The notes below the pieces were generated by a model, which did not search any database, had not been told where the DNA came from, and was given only the letters and a program-made list of their open reading frames with translations. A DNA stretch of 6,559 nt, from positions 1 through 6,559 of the forward strand of contig JASLCD010000147.1 of the NCBI GenBank assembly GCA_030146295.1, in the 5' to 3' direction. Below, in pieces: positions 1 through 6,270 of the stretch. The first letter of the stretch is position 1, and each line of letters begins with the position of its first letter. A program made the position numbers and the translations under genes. Source of the DNA: Chryseobacterium sp. Lineage in GTDB: Bacteria; Bacteroidota; Bacteroidia; Flavobacteriales; Weeksellaceae.

Positions 1-188
1 GTCTCGGTAACAATAAGTACTGAACATTTTGAATTATCTAAATGATGCGCAAAACGATCCTGCGCAACAAAAGAAAGATGACCGGATTCTCCGCTCTCGA
101 TCGGTGAAACGCCGGTAATAAGTGCATTTTCGTCACCTATAATTTTTCCGTCGATAAAACTTGCAATTTGCGAAGCTGTAAATTCCAT
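1..188 (-). CDS. lpxD: UDP-3-O-acylglucosamine N-acyltransferase LpxD, N-terminal part (cut by window edge)
   Basis: LpxD transfers a 3-hydroxyacyl chain from acyl-ACP to the amino group of UDP-3-O-acyl-glucosamine, the third step of lipid A synthesis, in the cytoplasm. Only the first 62 codons are present; the left edge removes the rest, including the hexapeptide-repeat acyltransferase domain. The visible residues fit the N-terminal uridine-binding domain of LpxD: it opens MEFTASQIASFIDGKIIGD, then has a short variable loop, and then the family-typical stretch GHLSFVAQDRFAHHL followed by a hydrophobic strand (SVLIV). The ATG at 188 is the only start that keeps the conserved opening strand. 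The gene lies 71 bases downstream of the HD phosphohydrolase gene on the same strand and has its own close promoter (195-222). In many Bacteroidota an HD-family gene precedes lpxD and further lipid A genes; that is recalled knowledge, not visible here. Identification is confident from the N-terminal motif alone. Confidence 0.9.
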   Translation of the reverse strand, partial: MEFTASQIASFIDGKIIGDENALITGVSPIESGESGHLSFVAQDRFAHHLDNSKCSVLIVTE

Positions 189-194
189 ATTCTG

Positions 195-222
195 CAAAGA
201 TAAGAAATTCTAGAATTTGCAA
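195..222 (-). promoter_or_regulatory. Bacteroidota-type promoter of lpxD
   Basis: On the minus strand, TATCTTTG (195-202) matches the TAnnTTTG -7 element exactly, and TTG (220-222) lies 17 bases upstream, the short end of the usual spacer range. Transcription should start about 4-6 bases past the -7 element, around 189-191, so the lpxD ATG at 188 would be nearly the first codon of the mRNA. A 14-base perfect palindrome, AAATTCTAGAATTT (205-218), fills most of the spacer. This promoter would allow lpxD to be expressed independently of the upstream HD gene. It is a motif-based call without expression data. Confidence 0.6.
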
Positions 223-259
223 ACATTTTTTGGTTTCAGATCGTAAATTTTAATATTAT

Positions 260-1486
260 TTAAGAGTCTAGTCTGGAGATATCTCTTGGAAACATAAGGA
301 TATAGCGGGTTGTTTTATTTACAATTAACCCTGATAAAAGTTGATCTTCCGACTCATGAAGCCTTGTTCTTTTACCATTTTTATGCAGTAAATAGATGGG
401 CTGCTTCTCTGCATGATAAGGTAAAAGTTTTCTTTTTATTTCATGGACCAATTCTGTTCCATTATCGATTTTGAAAAATTCATTGGTATTTTTTACTTTT
501 TCATCAATGATTTCCTTTCCAAACGGATGCGATGAAATAATTGTTTTAGGCAAATTTCTCTGAATTACACATTTACACCAGTACGACAACACAAAATCAT
601 CTGAATTCTGCCATTCTTTCATCGCCTGAATCACATCATTGTCATCAAGATTCGTAAATCTTTCTATATCTTCATCCGTTGCAGCACTCTTTCCACGGTA
701 TAAAAAATATTTCAGGTTATCTGTTGCAGGAAGCTCTGTTCCCTGAGAAATCAGGTATTTTGCTCTTTCAAGGATCTTAACCAGAAGAAATTCTGCTAAT
801 GCTGACGTTTTATGATAATAGACCTGCCAATACATGAACATTCTGGCTGTCAGAAAATTTTCAATGGAATAAATTCCTTTGGCATCAATCACCAATTCAC
901 CTTCTTCACAGACATTCATCATAGAAATAATCCTCTGTGTATTGATATTTCCTTCTGATACCCCTGTAAAAAAGCTATCTCTTTTCAGATAATCCAAACG
1001 GTCAACATCCAGTTGAGAAGATATCAGCTGGTTGAAAAATTTTCTATGGTATTTCCCTTGAAACATTTCAATAGCCATTGATAACTGCCCGTCAAATTCT
1101 TCATTAAGCTTATTCATCAGCAGCAAAGAAAGATTTTCATGGTGCCAGTCGTCCATCAGCATACTTTCCAGTGCATGGGAAAACGGGCCATGACCAATAT
1201 CATGCATCAGAATGGCCAGCATCGCTCCTTTTTCCTCTTCCTCAGAAATTTTGACACCTTTTTGCTTCAATGTTTCCAATGCAGTAAACATCAGATGCAT
1301 CGCTCCCAGAGCATGATGAAATCTTGTATGGGTAGCACCTGGAAATATCAGGTTCAAAAGCCCGGTCTGCCCGATTCTTCTTAATCTCTGAAAGTAAGGA
1401 TGCTCGATGATATCAAATAAAATTTCGTGTGGAATTTTGATAAATCCGTGAACAGGATCGTTGATGATTTTTAGCTTATTCTGCAT
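260..1486 (-). CDS. HD-domain phosphohydrolase, SAMHD1/COG1078 type (probable dNTP triphosphohydrolase)
   Basis: This 408-residue cytoplasmic protein belongs to the HD superfamily branch that includes SAMHD1, enterococcal EF1143 and Bacillus YwfO, which cleave dNTPs to deoxynucleosides and triphosphate. The active-site set can be followed in order: H58 in RFHHALG, H95-D96 in LMHDIGHGPFSH, H104, E107 (Asp in SAMHD1), H116-E117 in WHHE, and D162 in LDVDRLDY. By analogy H58, H95, D96 and D162 bind the metal and H116 is the catalytic His. The opening NDPVHGFI and FQRLRRIGQTG are also typical of the family. The C-terminal 150 residues are less conserved; whether allosteric nucleotide sites exist cannot be judged by eye. 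The ATG at 1486 is preceded by A/T-rich sequence with no Shine-Dalgarno motif and by a -7 promoter element at 1509-1516. The gene reads toward lpxD with no terminator between them, so read-through is likely. The substrate is inferred from the family; other nucleotides are possible. Confidence 0.88.
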   Translation of the reverse strand: MQNKLKIINDPVHGFIKIPHEILFDIIEHPYFQRLRRIGQTGLLNLIFPGATHTRFHHALGAMHLMFTALETLKQKGVKISEEEEKGAMLAILMHDIGHGPFSHALESMLMDDWHHENLSLLLMNKLNEEFDGQLSMAIEMFQGKYHRKFFNQLISSQLDVDRLDYLKRDSFFTGVSEGNINTQRIISMMNVCEEGELVIDAKGIYSIENFLTARMFMYWQVYYHKTSALAEFLLVKILERAKYLISQGTELPATDNLKYFLYRGKSAATDEDIERFTNLDDNDVIQAMKEWQNSDDFVLSYWCKCVIQRNLPKTIISSHPFGKEIIDEKVKNTNEFFKIDNGTELVHEIKRKLLPYHAEKQPIYLLHKNGKRTRLHESEDQLLSGLIVNKTTRYILMFPRDISRLDS

Positions 1487-1508
1487 TGAAACTTCAAATA
1501 TTAATAAA

Positions 1509-1516
1509 CAAAGTTA
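1509..1516 (-). promoter_or_regulatory. -7 element of the HD phosphohydrolase promoter
   Basis: The minus strand reads TAACTTTG here, a full match to TAnnTTTG, ending 22 bases before the HD gene's ATG. The predicted leader is about 16-19 bases. No TTG is found 17-23 bases upstream, so the -33 box is weak or absent and the call rests on one element plus its position. Confidence 0.42.
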
Positions 1517-1673
1517 GGCATTTTAAAATTGAGCCTTTTATTAAATTACCATTAAAATATACGGTTTAAAAACTGATAACATTCATATTTTTTCAAAAAT
1601 GACACCATTCTTATAAGGTTGAAAATCTCCCTGATTCATTTTTATTCTGAATTCAATATTTTTTTGAAAACCT

Positions 1674-1704
1674 TTGCGGTTGTTGTAGTAAAGATTTATC
1701 TTTG
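1674..1704 (+). promoter_or_regulatory. Bacteroidota-type promoter of the S41 peptidase gene
   Basis: TTG (1674-1676) and TATCTTTG (1697-1704) are separated by 20 bases, close to the consensus layout TTG-N19/20-TAnnTTTG. The predicted transcript start near 1708-1710 leaves a leader of about 17 bases before the ATG at 1727. This promoter and that of the HD gene point away from each other across the 240-base gap 1487-1726. I see no other gene, RNA or convincing hairpin in that gap. Confidence 0.62.
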
Positions 1705-1726
1705 AGAGAAAACACGATACCCCTTA

Positions 1727-3367
1727 ATGAGAAAACATTCTCTTTTCCTTTTATTATTTTTAAGTTTAAATTTTTCCGCACAACTTGTAACTGAGTCACA
1801 AAAACTGGAATCCCTCTGCAGAGTTTGGGGATTCTTAAAATATTACCATCCTCATGTGGCAAAAGGAAACCTGAACTGGGATCAACAACTGTTTCAAAAG
1901 ATTGATGAACTTGGTTCTGTTAATGACCAACAGGCTTTAAATAATCTTTATTCTGACTGGATTACAAGCCTGGGAGAAGTTGCTCCCTGTAAAGAATGCT
2001 CCATCAAGGAAAATAAAGTTTATTTTCTTAAAAATTTTGATCTGAGCTGGATAGATCATCCTCAAATTTTTTCCAGAGATCTGTCTCAGAAACTTCACTA
2101 TATCGAAAACAACAGAAATCTTGGAGATCATTATTATTTTGGGATAAGCGGAAGAAAAATATATTTCAGAAATGAAAAGTCTTATGGTTCAAAATTCACT
2201 TCAAAAGCGGCCAGCCTGCTGGAGCTATTCAGATACTGGAATTATGTTGCGTATTTTTTTCCTTATAAATATGAAACCGATCAGAACTGGAATGATGTTC
2301 TTACAGAGATGATTTCTAAATTCCTTATGATCGATAATGATGAAAGTTATCATTTAGCATTGGCTGAGCTGGTCACCAAAACAGATGACTCACATGCCTA
2401 CCTCTCCTCAAAAGAAATACAGCGTAATCTATATGGGAACCGAAAAATCCCTGTAGAGTATTCCTATGCCGAAGGAAAACTGGTGATTACAAAAATCAAT
2501 ACCACAAAACCCCGGGATAAAAATCCTCTGCACACGGGAGACGTTATTTATGATATAGAAGGGAAAACAATTCCGCAAATCATCAACAGTCTGGGAAAAT
2601 ATGTTCCCGCCTCTAATTCCTGGGGCAAAGTGAACAAGATAAAAGACAAGCTTCTCTTCAGTAACAGCGATTCTGTTTCTGTAAAAATTGAAAGAGAAGG
2701 ACAAAATATGGAAATAAAAACCAAAACGTATTTTGTCAGGGATATTAGTCATGAGAAAAAGAAAACGCCAAAAAAATGGAAATTCATAGATAAGGAAAAG
2801 AAAATTGGGTATGTGAATATGGAAATTATCGAGAAGGAAGATCTGAATGAAATGTATGATGATTTAAAATCTGCAGCATCTCTGATCTTTGATCTTAGAA
2901 ATTACCCTAAGCAAACAATAATCCCTTTAAGCTATCTTTTACTTCCCGAACCTTCGGTTTACTATCAGTTTACTTTTCCTGATCCTTATTATCCCGGTAA
3001 ATTTTACAGCAGAAAAAATGTTACAGGCCGTAAGAATCCTGAATACTATAAAGGGAATGTAATCGTTTTAGTAGATGAAAGTACCCAAAGCCAGGCAGAG
3101 ACCACAACAATGATGTTCAAGCAGCATCCGAGAGCAAAAATTATCGGGAGCAATACTTCAGGAGCCAACGGAGATGTAATTATATTTAAAATTGCAGATC
3201 TTGACACCCGGTTCACAGGTCTTGGAGCGTATTATCCGGATGGCAGAGAAACACAAAGGATAGGCATTATCCCGGACATTTTTGTAAAACCGACTGTGGA
3301 AGGGATTAAAAACGGAAAAGATGAAGTACTGGAAAGGGCTTTGGAATATATAACAACCACTGATTGA
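1727..3367 (+). CDS. Secreted S41-family serine peptidase, tricorn-like, with PDZ-like region
   Basis: This 546-residue protein starts with a signal peptide (MRK, a Leu/Phe-rich core, probable cut after FSA near residue 18; no lipobox Cys), so it should act in the periplasm or outside. Residues 28-60 and 165-197 form an ungapped degenerate repeat built on R-x-W, Y-x-x-P and NW. A PDZ-like region spans about 240-330 (LHTGDVIYDIEGK). The S41 core follows to about 520, with the nucleophile predicted as S455 in DESTQSQAE. Ctp-type S41 enzymes carry a Lys 25 residues later; here that position is A480 (GSNTSGA). Instead S222-H223 (DDSHAYL) fits the Ser-His pair of tricorn protease, with E508 in DGRETQRIGIIPD as a candidate acid. 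CKEC (88-91) could form a disulfide. The C-terminus shows no clear type IX secretion sorting domain. Its substrate is unknown. It has its own promoter and no clear terminator. Confidence 0.85.
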   Translation: MRKHSLFLLLFLSLNFSAQLVTESQKLESLCRVWGFLKYYHPHVAKGNLNWDQQLFQKIDELGSVNDQQALNNLYSDWITSLGEVAPCKECSIKENKVYFLKNFDLSWIDHPQIFSRDLSQKLHYIENNRNLGDHYYFGISGRKIYFRNEKSYGSKFTSKAASLLELFRYWNYVAYFFPYKYETDQNWNDVLTEMISKFLMIDNDESYHLALAELVTKTDDSHAYLSSKEIQRNLYGNRKIPVEYSYAEGKLVITKINTTKPRDKNPLHTGDVIYDIEGKTIPQIINSLGKYVPASNSWGKVNKIKDKLLFSNSDSVSVKIEREGQNMEIKTKTYFVRDISHEKKKTPKKWKFIDKEKKIGYVNMEIIEKEDLNEMYDDLKSAASLIFDLRNYPKQTIIPLSYLLLPEPSVYYQFTFPDPYYPGKFYSRKNVTGRKNPEYYKGNVIVLVDESTQSQAETTTMMFKQHPRAKIIGSNTSGANGDVIIFKIADLDTRFTGLGAYYPDGRETQRIGIIPDIFVKPTVEGIKNGKDEVLERALEYITTTD

Positions 3368-3499
3368 ATGAAACAAAAATGTGAAATATCAAACGGTATT
3401 TTCATTTAACTTATATTTAACTTTTAATCTTTCTATTTTGTGAGATTTTAAAAGGAATTGGTCAACATTTTGATAGAATAACCATGTAAAAAATAAATT

Positions 3500-5044
3500 A
3501 TGTCAGAAAAGATATTATGGATCGATGATGAAATAGATTTACTTAAACCTCATATCGTATTTTTAGAAAAAAAGGGTTATCATGTAACCCCCGTTAATAA
3601 TGTGAACGAGGCTTTGGAACTTATGGATTCAGAGAAATTTGCTTTAACATTAATTGATGAAAATATGCCGGGTATCTCCGGACTGGAAGCTATTCCTATG
3701 ATTAAGGAGAAAGACAACTCCTTAAAGATTGTAATGGTTACCAAAAGTGAAGAAGAACACATTATGGAAGAGGCTATCGGATCTCAGATTGCCGATTATA
3801 TACTAAAGCCTGTAAATCCTAACCAGATATTACTTTCTCTAAAGAAAAATCTTCAGGAAGATAATCTTGTTGAACAAAAAACAATTTTACAATACCAGCA
3901 GGAATTCAGAAATCTTTCTATGGAACTATCCTACCTGAGAACGTATCAGGAATGGGCAGAATATTATAAAAAAATTCTCAGCTGGGAAATCAAATTTGAT
4001 AAGGTAGCAGATAATGAATTTGCAGACCTTCTGCAGTCTCAGAAGGAAGAAGCCAATATTCAGTTTGCCAAGTTTATTGAAAAAAATTATGCAGACTGGC
4101 TTAATGATTCAGACAAACCTCTTATGAGCCACACCCTTTTCAAGGAAAAGGTGAAACCTGAGGTGGAGAAAGAAAAAGTTCTTTTACTGATGGTAGATAA
4201 TCTTCGTTTCGACCAGTGGAAAGTGATTGAACCTTTATTTACAAAATATTACAATAAGATATCGGAAGATTATTACTACAGTATCCTTCCTACGGCTACA
4301 CAGTATGCGAGAAACTCTTTCTTTGCAGGATTAATGCCGTCTGAGATCGAAAAACGTTTCCCGGATAAATGGTTTAATGATAATGAAGAGGGAAACAAAA
4401 ACGAATTTGAACGTGACTTCCTGGAAGATCAAATGAAAAGAATAGGTTTGGGATCAAAATCTATGAAGTATCTAAAGGTACTGAATGCTGATTTTGAACG
4501 AAAGATCTATGATGATTTTAACCAGCATAAAAACAATGACCTTTTGGTAATTGTATATAACTTTATCGATATTCTTTCGCACGCAAAAACAGATAATCAT
4601 ATTGTAGATCAGCTGATCCGTGATGATAAAACGTTCCGTTCTCTTACTTTCAACTGGTTTGAAAATTCTTCTTTACTGAAGATTATAAAAACGGCAGCAG
4701 AAAACGGATACAAACTGATCATCACGACAGACCACGGGACGGTGTATGTGAAAAAGCCAAGTAAAGTGGTAGGAGACCGAGAAACGTCTACTAATATCAG
4801 ATATAAAACAGGAAAAAGCTTAACGTATGATGACAGTGATGTATGGGCGATTACCAATCCTGAAAAACTTTTCCTTCCCAAAGGAAACTTAAGTTCGAAA
4901 TATATTTTTGCCAAAAACAATATATTCCTGGCTTATCCTAAGAATTACAATCATTTTGTTAATTACTATAAAGAAACTTACCAGCATGGGGGAATTTCAC
5001 TGGAAGAGTGTATTATTCCTATCAGCATTTTAGAACCCAAGTAG
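3500..5044 (+). CDS. porX: PorX-type response regulator: CheY-like receiver fused to PglZ/alkaline-phosphatase domain
   Basis: PorX is the cytoplasmic response regulator that, with the sensor kinase PorY, controls type IX secretion in Porphyromonas and Flavobacterium. Residues 1-120 are a complete receiver: acidic pocket D9-D10-E11, phospho-acceptor D53 in LIDENMPG, T81 and K103 in LKPVNPNQ. A helical linker (about 121-220) follows. The PglZ domain (about 225-510) keeps the alkaline-phosphatase-superfamily metal site: D233 in MVDNLRFDQW, the Thr pair in PTATQYAR (265-267, one the likely nucleophile), D357 and H361 in FIDILSH, D411-H412 in TTDHG, and H496 in YQHGG. The P. gingivalis protein is reported to hydrolyse oligonucleotides through this domain. 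There is no DNA-binding domain. The 514-residue length is normal for PorX. The start is supported by the opening KILWIDDE and an A-rich leader. No good promoter is visible in the 132-base gap upstream (a 7/8 match, TAACTTTT, lies at 3418-3425). No porY is in this window, which is usual since the pair is often unlinked. Confidence 0.93.
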   Translation: MSEKILWIDDEIDLLKPHIVFLEKKGYHVTPVNNVNEALELMDSEKFALTLIDENMPGISGLEAIPMIKEKDNSLKIVMVTKSEEEHIMEEAIGSQIADYILKPVNPNQILLSLKKNLQEDNLVEQKTILQYQQEFRNLSMELSYLRTYQEWAEYYKKILSWEIKFDKVADNEFADLLQSQKEEANIQFAKFIEKNYADWLNDSDKPLMSHTLFKEKVKPEVEKEKVLLLMVDNLRFDQWKVIEPLFTKYYNKISEDYYYSILPTATQYARNSFFAGLMPSEIEKRFPDKWFNDNEEGNKNEFERDFLEDQMKRIGLGSKSMKYLKVLNADFERKIYDDFNQHKNNDLLVIVYNFIDILSHAKTDNHIVDQLIRDDKTFRSLTFNWFENSSLLKIIKTAAENGYKLIITTDHGTVYVKKPSKVVGDRETSTNIRYKTGKSLTYDDSDVWAITNPEKLFLPKGNLSSKYIFAKNNIFLAYPKNYNHFVNYYKETYQHGGISLEECIIPISILEPK

Positions 5045-5076
5045 TTTTTTTCATAGTTTATTTAATTTTGGGTTTA

Positions 5077-5115
5077 AAGCGGAAAAAATCGAATGATTTT
5101 TTCCGCTTCTTTTTT
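5077..5115 (+). terminator. Intrinsic terminator after porX
   Basis: A perfect 14-base-pair stem (AAGCGGAAAAAATC paired with its complement at 5095-5108) closes on a 4-base loop (GAAT) and is followed by C and six T. It starts 33 bases after the porX stop codon. The left flank lacks an A tract next to the stem, so it should work on the plus strand only. It separates porX from the YciI gene. Confidence 0.85.
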
Positions 5116-5144
5116 ATAGTTCATATCTTCGTAAAAAATAAATC

Positions 5145-5435
5145 ATGTTTATTATTTCGCTTACCTACAAGAGTTCTATTGAAAATATAGAACGGCTTAT
5201 TCCCCAGCACAATATTTTCCTTAATAAGCATTATGAATCCGGACATTTTATTGCATCCGGAAGAAAAGACCCCAGAACAGGAGGCATTATCATCGCCAAT
5301 GCAGCTTCTAAAAATGAGATTGAGCAGATTATCTCTGAAGATCCTTTTTATATTCACGAGGCTGCTGCCTATGATATCACAGAATTTATCCCTTCGAAAT
5401 ACAATGAAAATTTTAAACTTTTTATAGAAGACTAA
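5145..5435 (+). CDS. YciI-family small protein
   Basis: This 96-residue protein has the size and layout of YciI-family (DGPF/ferredoxin-like alpha-beta barrel) proteins. It opens with a beta strand (MFIISLTYK), carries H22 in IPQHNIFLNKHYESG at the place of the family's conserved His, then SGRKDPRTGGIIIAN, and ends with the common SEDPFYIHEAAAYDITEF block. Some YciI proteins are proposed enzymes or domains of muconolactone-type reactions, but the function of the stand-alone forms is mostly unknown, and none is assigned here. The stop TAA shares its last A with the ATG of the exonuclease gene, indicating translational coupling. The gene starts 30 bases after the porX terminator; its promoter must sit in or next to the hairpin, and the best match is TATCTTCG at 5124-5131, one mismatch from consensus with no -33 box. 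The leader GTAAAAAATAAAT is identical to that of porX. Confidence 0.8.
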   Translation: MFIISLTYKSSIENIERLIPQHNIFLNKHYESGHFIASGRKDPRTGGIIIANAASKNEIEQIISEDPFYIHEAAAYDITEFIPSKYNENFKLFIED

Positions 5436-6199
5436 TGAGATTAATCACCTACAACGTCAACGGAATCAGAGCCGCTTTTACAAAAGATTTCCTGGGCTGG
5501 CTAAAGACTGCTGATCCGGATATTATCTGCATTCAGGAGAGTAAAGCCGGAAACGACCAGATAGACATCGAAAGCCTTGAAAAACTAGGTTATCATAGTT
5601 ATTGGCACTCAGCGGTAAGAAAAGGCTACAGCGGGGTCGGAATTGCCTCAAAAATCAAACCCAATCATGTAGAGTATGGCTGCGGGATTGAAAGCTATGA
5701 TAATGAAGGAAGAATCATCCGCGCAGATTTTGACGGCTATTCGGCTATTTCTGTGTACGTTCCTTCTGCTTCTAATATTGAAAGACTGGATTTTAAAATG
5801 CAGTTTTGTCATGACTTTCTGGAGTATATTAAAAATTTAAAGAAAGAAATTCCCAACCTGATAATATCCGGTGATTTTAATATCTGTCATGAAGCGATCG
5901 ATATTCACAATCCTGATGGTTTAAAAAATGTTTCAGGATTTCTTCCTATGGAAAGAGAGTGGATGACAAATTTTATGAATGAATGTGAACTGATAGACAG
6001 CTTCAGGTTTTTTAATAATGATCCGGACAATTATACATGGTGGAGCTACAGACAAAATTCCAGAGCCAGAAACAAGGGATGGAGGCTGGATTATAACTTT
6101 ACCTCTTATAGTTTAAAGGATAAGCTCTCCAGGGCTGTTATTTTAAAAGAAGCTGTACATTCTGACCACTGCCCTGCTTTATTGGAATTGAATGTATAA
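5435..6199 (+). CDS. xth: Exodeoxyribonuclease III (Xth/ExoA-type AP endonuclease)
   Basis: This 254-residue protein is a full-length member of the endonuclease/exonuclease/phosphatase family, slightly shorter than E. coli Xth (268). It cuts DNA 5' of abasic sites in base excision repair and removes nucleotides from 3' ends of duplex DNA. All active-site residues are visible: N7 (YNVNGIRAA), E35 (CIQESKA), Y108 (VYVPS), D147 and N149 (SGDFNI), D219 (RLDY), and the final D244-H245 (HSDHCP). The TWWSYR block (201-206) and WRLDY are typical of the Xth branch. It is cytoplasmic with no signal peptide. The start overlaps the YciI gene stop by one base and no promoter lies just upstream, so both genes should share one transcript, ending at the hairpin 6223-6254. 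Nothing links the two functions beyond this arrangement. Confidence 0.94.
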   Translation: MRLITYNVNGIRAAFTKDFLGWLKTADPDIICIQESKAGNDQIDIESLEKLGYHSYWHSAVRKGYSGVGIASKIKPNHVEYGCGIESYDNEGRIIRADFDGYSAISVYVPSASNIERLDFKMQFCHDFLEYIKNLKKEIPNLIISGDFNICHEAIDIHNPDGLKNVSGFLPMEREWMTNFMNECELIDSFRFFNNDPDNYTWWSYRQNSRARNKGWRLDYNFTSYSLKDKLSRAVILKEAVHSDHCPALLELNV

Positions 6200-6222
6200 T
6201 CAATGAGCATCTGTACCCATAC

Positions 6223-6254
6223 AAAAAGCCAGCTGAATCAGCTGGCTTTTTTTT
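6223..6254. terminator. Bidirectional intrinsic terminator between xth and rlpA
   Basis: The core AAAAGCCAGCTG (6224-6235) pairs perfectly with 6239-6250 around a 3-base AAT loop; the stem can be extended by the flanking A and T. Eight T follow on the plus strand (6247-6254) and five A precede on the other side, giving a T tract for minus-strand transcripts too. It sits between two convergent genes, 24 bases after the xth stop and 17 bases past the rlpA stop, and probably ends both transcripts. Confidence 0.88.
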
Positions 6255-6270
6255 AATTTAAATCATAAAA

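Noticed and set aside
1139..1384. 81-codon plus-strand open frame inside the HD gene
   Set aside because: It is antisense to the conserved catalytic part of the HD protein, shows no family motif and has no promoter.
1577..1670. Similar AT-rich stretches (ATTCATATTTTTTC and ATTCAATATTTTTTT) in the divergent intergenic region
   Set aside because: Their similarity is what low-GC intergenic sequence gives by chance; no flanking repeats or terminal inverted repeats suggest a mobile element.
1653..1862. 69-codon minus-strand open frame across the S41 promoter and start
   Set aside because: It lies opposite the S41 signal peptide region and promoter, and its translation has no recognisable features.
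2429..2752. 107-codon minus-strand open frame in the S41 gene
   Set aside because: It is antisense to the PDZ-like region; the composition is that of a shadow frame with no family motif.
3366..3407. Possible hairpin after the S41 gene (AATGAAA and TTTCATT, with an inner imperfect pairing)
   Set aside because: The stem is short and imperfect, the loop is long and no T tract follows, so it is not called a terminator.
3418..3425. TAACTTTT as a -7 element for porX
   Set aside because: It is one mismatch from TAnnTTTG with no TTG at the right distance, and it would give a leader of about 70 bases; too weak to list as a feature.
4609..4920. 103-codon minus-strand open frame in porX
   Set aside because: It is antisense to the conserved TTDHG part of PorX; its hydrophobic look comes from the complementary strand of charged codons.
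5008..5190. 60-codon plus-strand open frame between porX and the YciI gene
   Set aside because: It runs through the porX terminator hairpin and out of frame into the YciI gene; no support.
5121..5427. Open frames overlapping the YciI gene (minus strand 5121-5357, plus strand 5233-5427)
   Set aside because: Both are out-of-frame shadows of the YciI coding sequence, whose own frame has clear family motifs.
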